A stretch of 64,000 bases of DNA from Advenella kashmirensis WT001 (GTDB lineage: Bacteria; Pseudomonadota; Gammaproteobacteria; Burkholderiales; Burkholderiaceae_B): assembly GCF_000219915.2 (NCBI RefSeq), contig NC_017964.1, positions 2,356,001 through 2,420,000 on the forward strand, in the 5' to 3' direction. The position numbers and the translations under genes were made by a program. The notes under the pieces are model-generated. The model saw nothing but the letters and a program-made list of their open reading frames with translations, had not been told where the DNA came from and did not search any database. Numbering within the stretch: the stretch's first letter is position 1; each line of letters opens with the position of its first letter. Below are positions 57,750 through 64,000 of the stretch, piece by piece.

Positions 57750-58184
57750 CTATTTGACGCGCGTCAGTACGCCGGCATCCTCATTGATATCCAATGGCCT
57801 GTCCAGCACTTTCAATTTTCCTTCATCCACCGCCTGCAGCGTGTTCCTGGACCGGACACCAAATAACCAATCTTCTTCATTTTTCTCGTCGGCGCTAAGG
57901 CGCAACAACGTATGCAAGCCTGATTTTTCCATAGTCCAGTTCCCGTGCAACGATTTTCCCACTGCACCGCCGCTAAGCACAAATCGCCCCTTGGGATCCA
58001 GCTTCAGTTCAATATCGTCACCTGAGAATGTGCCTGTAAGGAACGTTTCTTCCGATTTAGCGCTGGTGCTCGGCGCATTGCCGGCAGCAGCCGATGGCGC
58101 AACAGCAGTAGCCGCATTCACTGTTAGGCCGAATGTGCCCAGGCAGACAAGGAAAGATACCCTGATTAAAATGGTTCTCTTCAC
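57750..58184 (-). CDS. Secreted protein of unknown function, NlpE-N-like beta domain
   Basis: A 144-residue protein from a GTG start preceded by GGAGAAC. Residues 1-25 are a signal peptide (TILIRVSFLVCLGTFGLTVN), then an Ala/Ser-rich linker and a domain with FLTGTFSGDDIELKLDPKGRF and LHGNWTMEKSGLHTLLRL, a pattern seen in NlpE N-terminal or META-like domains. A copper or acid stress role is possible but unproven. The ATG at 58259 would spoil the signal peptide. Confidence 0.65.
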   Translation of the reverse strand: MKRTILIRVSFLVCLGTFGLTVNAATAVAPSAAAGNAPSTSAKSEETFLTGTFSGDDIELKLDPKGRFVLSGGAVGKSLHGNWTMEKSGLHTLLRLSADEKNEEDWLFGVRSRNTLQAVDEGKLKVLDRPLDINEDAGVLTRVK

Positions 58185-58385
58185 GTTAGTGTTCTCCAGA
58201 TATTCAACGATCTGATTGATCCTATTGCATTTGAAAAGTATATATTTCTTCCAATTCATATTTCATAATTTTTATTCCCGAGCATCCTGCCGTAGTCCTC
58301 CTGCATGAGATCGCACGCAATAGTCGTAGCGCCACAATGGAAGCTGTACATCTGCGGTCGTATCAATAAAGGCCGCAAAGTGGAA

Positions 58386-58895
58386 CTACTCGGTGGCTTC
58401 AAAGGCCTTGTGAAAAGACACCTGTCCAAGGGGCATGTCTCCGATAAAAGAGATCGCCTGAAAATACTGGGCTGGTGCATCGGCATACACTAAAGACGAA
58501 TTGGCCTTGAAGCCAAAACGGCCATAGAAATCCGGGCTGCCTAACACTACACAGCCGCGCGCACCCATGCGCTGCAATTGGGCAAGAGCTGAGCGGATTA
58601 ATTGCGTACCAACACCCTGCCCCTGCCACTGAGGAAGCACGCTGACAGGCCCCAGACCATACCAGCCCGGCTCACCCGAAGAGATACCAACGGGTGACAA
58701 CGCGATATGGCCCACTATTGTGCCTTCATAAAGCGCCACCAAAGAGACCACCAACTGCTTGGCATGCCTTAGGCTATTGACAATAAACTGTTCAGTATGG
58801 CTGGCAAACTGCTCTGATTCAAATGCTGATTTGGTTACATACGCAATAGTATCGACGTCAGCCGGCTGTTCGTTACGAATGGTTATATTCAACAT
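58386..58895 (-). CDS. GNAT-family N-acetyltransferase
   Basis: A 169-residue acetyltransferase: ITIRNEQPADVDTIAYV at the start, the acetyl-CoA loop LPQWQGQGVGTQLI (Q/RxxGxG/A), then VLGSPDFYGRFGF, the mark of the YhbS-like group. The ATG at 58895 fits the family N-terminus; the longer in-frame start at 59009 adds an unrelated hydrophobic piece. Substrate unknown. Confidence 0.86.
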   Translation of the reverse strand: MLNITIRNEQPADVDTIAYVTKSAFESEQFASHTEQFIVNSLRHAKQLVVSLVALYEGTIVGHIALSPVGISSGEPGWYGLGPVSVLPQWQGQGVGTQLIRSALAQLQRMGARGCVVLGSPDFYGRFGFKANSSLVYADAPAQYFQAISFIGDMPLGQVSFHKAFEATE

Positions 58896-59154
58896 GATTG
58901 TCCCGGGATAGTGAACTGGCAAGGCCTGAAGATAAAGAACAAACCATAGCCGATAGCACGGCAAGATGCAAATCGTAGAAAATGGACGACAGCCGAGAGG
59001 CCGGCGCATTTTACATGTACGCTAGCCTCTCGCAATTCACAACACCGCTGCATTCGCGCAGGGCACGAAGCAAGCGATCGAGCACAAATGAACTTGATGG
59101 TCCAACACAAATGTGCTTAATTTACTGCGGTTCTGTTTAACCTGCTTTTTATTT

Positions 59155-60435
59155 TTATTTACCGAGTTTATTCATGGCAACAATAAACTTGTCCATGTCA
59201 CTATCACGAGTGAAAAGCGCCGGCGACACGCGGATAGCGTCACCGTTATGAATACCGCCACGGCGCACCGTCAGGATACCGTACTGGTCTCTTAATGTTT
59301 TTACCAAGCCATCATTCTGCTTCTTGTCACGCGCGTTGCCCAACCGAAAGGAGGTAATACCTGCATGCAGGCTGGCATCATCAGGCGTCAATACATTGAC
59401 AGATTTATTACTCCTGAGTGCGTCTACCCAGTAATCTCGCAAATAAGTCAGCCTTTGCTGCTTGGCTTTTGCCGATATTTTCTGGTGCAAATCCAGTGCA
59501 ACGGGAACCGTGAGCAAGGCGGCAAAGTTGGTGGTTCCCGTGTGCACCCTCGAACGGATATCATTGGATTCATAATCTTCGTCTGCGTAGTCCGGATCGA
59601 TATCCATCAGTCGATTTTTTGAAATATACATAAAGCCCACACCGACCGGCGCCGATATCCATTTATGAAGATTAAAGCCCACGAAGTCGGCACTTAAGTC
59701 TTTCACATTGAAGTCGATTTGCCCCCATGAATGCGCAGCATCCACAATCACGTCCACACCCTGGGTCCGGGCCATCTGGGCGATCTCCGCTACAGGAATG
59801 ACTAGCCCCGTCCGGTGAGAAAGATGCGTCAATAAAAGCAGCTTTAACTTAGGCGTACTTAAAATTTTCTCGTAGGTTTCCAGAATATTTTGTCGGGTAG
59901 CCGGTTCCGGAATATTGAATGTTTTCACCCTCACGCCACGACGTTGCTGTAGCCAATTCATTGCATACTGCATGGAGTCGTAATCCAGATCGCTATAGGC
60001 AACAACATCGCCCGGCTGCAACCCATTATAGCCAGTGATCAGTTTTTGCAGAGCTTCTGTTGCGCCACGTGTTAGCGCAATTTCCGAGACGTCTGCACCA
60101 ACGGCATGCGCGACCTGTTCGCGCACTTTTTCCAGCGCGCCACTGAATTGGGCGCGTGCATAAATGGTGTTATTGGTATTGATGAAATCGGTGTTCTCTT
60201 TGTAAGCCGCCAGCACCGGTTTAGGCATTGCTCCCCAGTACCCGTTTTCCAGATTGGTTATTTCCCGGTTGACTGCATAAAGCTCCTGTATATGCTTCCA
60301 TGCTGCATCTGAACTGGAAAGTGGAGCAGAGATGGAGCTCGTATTGTTATGTGCCTGCAGAACACTGGGAATCAACGAAAGCGCGGTACTGGCCAGAGAA
60401 CCAAAGACTATCTGGCGCCGGGAAATATTTAACAT
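59155..60435 (-). CDS. Tat-exported class V aminotransferase (isopenicillin N epimerase-like)
   Basis: A 426-residue PLP enzyme. The N-terminus is a twin-arginine signal (SRRQIVFGSLASTALSL, cleavage near VLQAHN). The fold-type I core shows ENGYWGAMPKPVL, ALTRGATEAL, the Asp232 in VDAAHSWGQ and the PLP lysine Lys258 in GFNLHKWISAPVG. Class V proteins include epimerases, cysteine desulfurase-like and aminotransferase enzymes. Export by Tat, so that PLP is loaded before export, implies a periplasmic job. No operon partner is visible. Confidence 0.85.
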   Translation of the reverse strand: MLNISRRQIVFGSLASTALSLIPSVLQAHNNTSSISAPLSSSDAAWKHIQELYAVNREITNLENGYWGAMPKPVLAAYKENTDFINTNNTIYARAQFSGALEKVREQVAHAVGADVSEIALTRGATEALQKLITGYNGLQPGDVVAYSDLDYDSMQYAMNWLQQRRGVRVKTFNIPEPATRQNILETYEKILSTPKLKLLLLTHLSHRTGLVIPVAEIAQMARTQGVDVIVDAAHSWGQIDFNVKDLSADFVGFNLHKWISAPVGVGFMYISKNRLMDIDPDYADEDYESNDIRSRVHTGTTNFAALLTVPVALDLHQKISAKAKQQRLTYLRDYWVDALRSNKSVNVLTPDDASLHAGITSFRLGNARDKKQNDGLVKTLRDQYGILTVRRGGIHNGDAIRVSPALFTRDSDMDKFIVAMNKLGK

Positions 60436-60709
60436 GATGTTTACTTCACTCAGTTATAAAAAATAAAGTGCTCATCATAAGAACCATCTATTGCTGCCTT
60501 ATGACAGCTCAGTGGTCGGCCCTATATGCTGACATTTCAGATGACATTGTTTTGCTAAGCGCCAGAAATTTCATCAGATGCGCCAGACAATGTGCGCCTG
60601 CGAAATAACTGCGACCGCAGCCACCAGACTGCAACCTACGCGTGACCAGGACGACGCAATGTTGCCGACCATACAGGTTAATACCGGGTTTATCGCGGCT
60701 TGAATAGCT

Positions 60710-61678
60710 TCACAACACCACGCCAGGGCCAGCTTCATCCGTCCTTAGTCGATCAGCCTGCCTCCGAAGTTCGGCAAGAAAATCGCCGAGTACCGGGTGC
60801 GAATCACCTTCACGATACACAGCTCCTACGGGGCCGAAGCCAGCAGTCAACGGCAAAGCATGCACCAATCCCAAGCGATGCAAATGTGCTCCCAACGAAG
60901 CCGAACACACTGCAACGTAATCAGTCTGCCTCAAAACTGTCTCAATAATGATAATGGACGCGGTTTCCAGGCGCGGGCGCACACCCGCCCCACCATTTTC
61001 CAGCAATACGGTGTCCAGCCGGTTTCGCATGAGCGTGTTTTTTTCAGGCATGATCCATGGATACGGCACCAGGTCCGACCACAGCGGCTTCGCTTTTTGA
61101 CGTATAGGGTGCTGCAAGCCGACAATCGCCACAATACGGTCTTCGAACAGTACTTCATGGGCCAGACCGGCCGCATAGGCCCTTGCATCTATGGAACCGA
61201 CAACAATATCGAGTTCCCTGCCCTCCAGCCGCTCGAGCAACAACGAAAAAGCGCCCTCGGTCATATGAATCGCAATTTGTGGGACCTGCATCTGAAAGCT
61301 GCAGATTGAATTGGGAATCAGATGAGCCAGCCCCGCCGTTACGCTGCCCACATGAAGACTGGCTGGCGCACCCTGAGCCAGCAATTCCAGTTCATCCTGG
61401 GTTCTGGCAATATCTCCTATCAGCCGGGTTGCCAGACGCAGCAAAACCTCCCCCTCCGACGTAAACCTGATCCGTCGGCCACGCACAACTAGCCTGACGC
61501 CAAGCAATGTCTCAAGTTCGTTCAGCCAGTGAGACATTGCCGATTGCGTCATATGTAATGCACGAGCAGCCTCGGATAATGTCCCGGCATTTCTGAGAAT
61601 AAGAAAATACTCCAGATGTCGTACCTTGAGGCGGCGTGCCCAGGCCATACTATTTGCACTTGATATATGAGTATTCAC
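60710..61678 (-). CDS. LysR-family transcriptional regulator
   Basis: A 322-residue LysR protein: LKVRHLEYFLILRNAGTLSE, QSAMSHWLNELETLLGVRL, and an effector domain from about residue 107. The start at 61678 gives a short Ser-rich lead; 61648 is an alternative. It is divergent from a Bug plus gamma-glutamyltransferase operon across 100 bp, its likely target. Confidence 0.88.
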   Translation of the reverse strand: MNTHISSANSMAWARRLKVRHLEYFLILRNAGTLSEAARALHMTQSAMSHWLNELETLLGVRLVVRGRRIRFTSEGEVLLRLATRLIGDIARTQDELELLAQGAPASLHVGSVTAGLAHLIPNSICSFQMQVPQIAIHMTEGAFSLLLERLEGRELDIVVGSIDARAYAAGLAHEVLFEDRIVAIVGLQHPIRQKAKPLWSDLVPYPWIMPEKNTLMRNRLDTVLLENGGAGVRPRLETASIIIIETVLRQTDYVAVCSASLGAHLHRLGLVHALPLTAGFGPVGAVYREGDSHPVLGDFLAELRRQADRLRTDEAGPGVVL

Positions 61679-61778
61679 TCATGTTCCATCCATAAAATTT
61701 CATAGAAATATCCGGTATTTTCACGCGTTCAACTATATACAATAGGCGGAATCACAAAATATTCGATAAGGCATAAAC

Positions 61779-62759
61779 ATGAGAGTTTACTCCAGTCTAC
61801 ACAAACTGATCCCTACTGCACTGCTGCTGGCCTGCCTGGGTCAGGCGCATGCCGCAGATGAATTTCCGCAACGCGCGATAAAAATTATTGTTTCCCAGCA
61901 AGCTGGCGGCGGCACAGACAATCTTGCACGCATGTGGGCAGAAAGCGTTGGGAAAACGCTCAACGTACCGGTTGTCGTAGAGAACAAGCCCGGTGCGGGC
62001 GGCGTGATTGCAGCCAAGGCAGTGTTGTCCCAGCCAGCCAACGGCTATACGCTGTTTTTGGCCGGCGTTTCCCAGATGGTGCTCAACAAATTCGTATACA
62101 AACCCCTGTCTTATTCTCCTGAAGAGGATTTCGCCGGCGTTGGCATGCTCACCACAGTGCCGTTTGTCCTAGCAGCCAGCCCCCAATCCGGTTTCAACAA
62201 TTACGACGATTTACAACAAGCGGCCAAGTCAGATCCTGAAAAAATCACTTTTGCGTCCTCTGGCAATGGCAATTCCACACACCTGGTTGTGGAAATGCTG
62301 ATGAAGCAGGCGGGTTTTAAGATGCTGCATATCCCTTATCGCGGCGAACCGGACAGTATTGTTTCTACCGTGGGAGGAAACACCCAGATTGTAGCGCCGG
62401 TCTTAAGCAGCGCCCTGCCTTTGATCAAGGAAGGCAAACTAAAACCTCTGCTGGTTTTCAATGACAGTCGTGTTCCCGAACTACCTGAGGTGCCTACCGC
62501 GGGCGAATTAGGCCTGAAGGGTTTTGAAAACATTGGATGGAGCGCTGTGGCTGTCAAGGCGGGCACACCGGACACGGTAATAAAGAAACTGCACGCAGCA
62601 ACACAAACTTTCCTGAATGATCCGGCAGCCCAGGAGAAATTCGCGGCCGTTCAGGTCCGGGCAATGCCTGGCCCATCGTCCGCTTTGATCGACTTCACTG
62701 TTCGCGATACTGCCAAATGGCAACAAGCCGTGGGCGACCTGAATCTGAACGTCAAATAA
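61779..62759 (+). CDS. Bug-family substrate-binding protein
   Basis: A 326-residue receptor: signal peptide (ALLLACLGQAHAADEFPQR), IIVSQQAGGGTDNLARMW, VVENKPGAGGVIAAKAVL, LHIPYRGEPDSIVSTVGG and WQQAVGDLNLNVK. It stands directly before a gamma-glutamyltransferase gene (13 bases apart), so the ligand may be a gamma-glutamyl compound or its hydrolysis product. Confidence 0.92.
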   Translation: MRVYSSLHKLIPTALLLACLGQAHAADEFPQRAIKIIVSQQAGGGTDNLARMWAESVGKTLNVPVVVENKPGAGGVIAAKAVLSQPANGYTLFLAGVSQMVLNKFVYKPLSYSPEEDFAGVGMLTTVPFVLAASPQSGFNNYDDLQQAAKSDPEKITFASSGNGNSTHLVVEMLMKQAGFKMLHIPYRGEPDSIVSTVGGNTQIVAPVLSSALPLIKEGKLKPLLVFNDSRVPELPEVPTAGELGLKGFENIGWSAVAVKAGTPDTVIKKLHAATQTFLNDPAAQEKFAAVQVRAMPGPSSALIDFTVRDTAKWQQAVGDLNLNVK

Positions 62760-62772
62760 TCAGGAATGACAA

Positions 62773-64000
62773 ATGAATAGACATGGCATGGTAGTCTGCC
62801 CTCAACCCGAGGCCGCAGAATCAGGCATCGAAATTCTGCAGGCGGGAGGCAATGCGGTGGATGCAGCAGTAGCCTGTGCTTTTTCCCAGACTGTGGTTGA
62901 TCCCTTGATGTGCGGAATTGCTGGGTTTGGCACGGCAGCGCTCTATCTGCCCAGCAAGCAAACGCATGAGTATGTGGATTTTCACGCGCCCGCACCGGGC
63001 CTGGCTCGGGCTGATATGTGGGAACATCTTCTGCAGGGCGAAGCGCGCGACGGATTTGGTTTTTCAATCAAGGGACGGCTCAATGACTTGGGAGCGCAAT
63101 CGATCGGCGTACCGGGCACATTGCTGGGCCTGAAGCGCATGCATGAACGCCATGGTCGCCTGCCCTGGCGCGACGTAATTGCACCGGCGATAGAATGGGC
63201 GCGCGGCGGCTACTTTGTGCGTCCAGCCATGTATGCCTTCTGGATCGACGAGCCCTTGGCAGGCCGGGCAGCCAATCGCGAGCGGCTGGCGCTTACGCAA
63301 TCCGGACGAGATTTATATTGCCGTGCCGACGGTTCGCCCAAAACTATTGGAACACCGCTGTATAACCGGGATTATGCTGCAACGCTGGAGTTGATCGCGC
63401 GCGATGGCGCAGATACGTTCTACCGCGGAGACATGGCGCAGCAAATGATCGCTGACTTGAGCAATCAGGGCGGGATTCTGTCACTGGACGATCTATCGGC
63501 TTACGAACCAACCGTGAACCGGCCGCTGGTCGGCACGTACCGCGATCGCCGTATCACGACCAATCAGCCACCGGGAGGCGGCGCAATGCTCATCGAAATG
63601 CTTAATATCATTGAGCATTTCGATTTGCCGGGCTACAAACACAATAGCGCTCATTATATACAACTGGTCTGTGAGGCAATGAAACAGGCTACGGTTGACA
63701 AAGACCACCATATCGCAGACCCGGCGTTTGTCGACGTTCCCCTGGATCAAATATTGTCCAAGCCATATGCCGCCGCAATTGCACAGATGATCAGCGCAGG
63801 ACAAAAGATCGACGTGCCCCGGTTTAACGATGCAATTGCACCACCGAAAGACACCACGCATTTATCTGTTGTCGATGCCGATGGCAATTGTGTCGCTATC
63901 ACGCATTCGCTGGGTATGCCGTCTGGCGTTATTACGCCAGGACTGGGATTTATGTATAACGGCTGCATGGGGGTGTTTGATCCACGCCCAGGTCGTGCGG
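62773..64000 (+). CDS. Gamma-glutamyltransferase family protein, 3' end outside the window
   Basis: The first 409 residues of a GGT-fold Ntn hydrolase with no stop before the window end. ILQAGGNAVDAAVACAFSQT and DPLMCGIAGFGTAALYL match the large subunit; the autocleavage nucleophile is Thr361 in KDTTHLSVVDADGN. The later VITPGLGFMYNGCMGVFDP is typical of members outside the glutathione group, and no signal peptide is seen, so it may be cytoplasmic. AGGA precedes the ATG. In an operon with the upstream Bug gene. Confidence 0.88.
   Translation, partial: MNRHGMVVCPQPEAAESGIEILQAGGNAVDAAVACAFSQTVVDPLMCGIAGFGTAALYLPSKQTHEYVDFHAPAPGLARADMWEHLLQGEARDGFGFSIKGRLNDLGAQSIGVPGTLLGLKRMHERHGRLPWRDVIAPAIEWARGGYFVRPAMYAFWIDEPLAGRAANRERLALTQSGRDLYCRADGSPKTIGTPLYNRDYAATLELIARDGADTFYRGDMAQQMIADLSNQGGILSLDDLSAYEPTVNRPLVGTYRDRRITTNQPPGGGAMLIEMLNIIEHFDLPGYKHNSAHYIQLVCEAMKQATVDKDHHIADPAFVDVPLDQILSKPYAAAIAQMISAGQKIDVPRFNDAIAPPKDTTHLSVVDADGNCVAITHSLGMPSGVITPGLGFMYNGCMGVFDPRPGRA

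Noticed and set aside
1..64000. CRISPR arrays, rRNA genes, complete insertion sequences or replication origins
   Set aside because: Looked for on both strands; no regular repeats, rRNA stretches, transposase genes or origin boxes were seen.

Overview
The window looks like chromosome of a betaproteobacterium of the Burkholderiales, most likely family Alcaligenaceae (Bordetella/Achromobacter/Advenella relatives). The pointers are six Bug-type periplasmic binding proteins scattered among catabolic genes, many LysR regulators, CaiB/BaiF CoA-transferases, a long-form IF-1 beside a tRNA-Thr(CGT), and a cbb3 oxidase locus. A tsdA-like thiosulfate dehydrogenase in the oxidase operon would fit Advenella (formerly Tetrathiobacter), but the genus is an inference.

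Layout. 1-6.7 kb: a catabolic cluster with the end of a molybdenum hydroxylase, an alpha/beta hydrolase, an enoyl-CoA hydratase, CoxG and a Bug receptor, then a TetR gene behind a 46-bp perfect palindrome, a cyclase-family hydrolase and a second Bug. 7-11.2 kb: a Bug receptor plus sulfatase, divergent from a LysR gene, then an AhpD-like protein. 11.4-26.9 kb: a respiratory and thiol-redox block. On the minus strand, in transcription order, it holds dsbD, a tlpA-like gene, dsbG, a TauE/SafE permease, a DsrE-like gene, ccoN, ccoO, a diheme cytochrome c, a tsdA-like gene, ccoI, a YeeE/YedE pair and a cupin gene. A QseB/QseC-like two-component system is divergent from dsbD. 26.9-41 kb: an Atu/Liu-like acyl-CoA carboxylation cluster (carboxyltransferase, acyl-CoA dehydrogenase, biotin carboxylase, AtuA, Bug) and a CoA-transferase/enoyl-CoA hydratase/CoA-transferase operon with its LysR gene, plus a divergent ThDP enzyme. 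41-45 kb: LysR, an AraC/SDR deletion scar, a PDC-hydrolase-like amidohydrolase and an MFS transporter. 45.5-45.9 kb: infA and tRNA-Thr. 46-49.5 kb: Bug, TauD-like dioxygenase, LysR. 49.8-55.4 kb: MFS, a DUF7079-like protein, a GC-richer TetR/Gfo-Idh-MocA/LLM operon with a clear promoter-operator, and a broken integrative-element ssb. 55.6-64 kb: isochorismatase-like hydrolase, protein phosphatase, small envelope proteins, GNAT, a Tat-exported class V aminotransferase, LysR, Bug and a gamma-glutamyltransferase that runs off the end.

Two things stand out. First, the 11-27 kb block reads as one functional unit: thiosulfate handling, electron delivery to a cbb3 oxidase and periplasmic disulfide chemistry, with a shared PmrA/QseB-type box (HTTAAK-N5-HTTAAK) before ccoN and between dsbD and the response regulator gene. 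Second, about 22 apparent single-base lesions, nearly all a missing base in a short homopolymer, break 15 otherwise well conserved genes. This is more likely consensus error than mass decay and should be settled before any of these genes is called dead.
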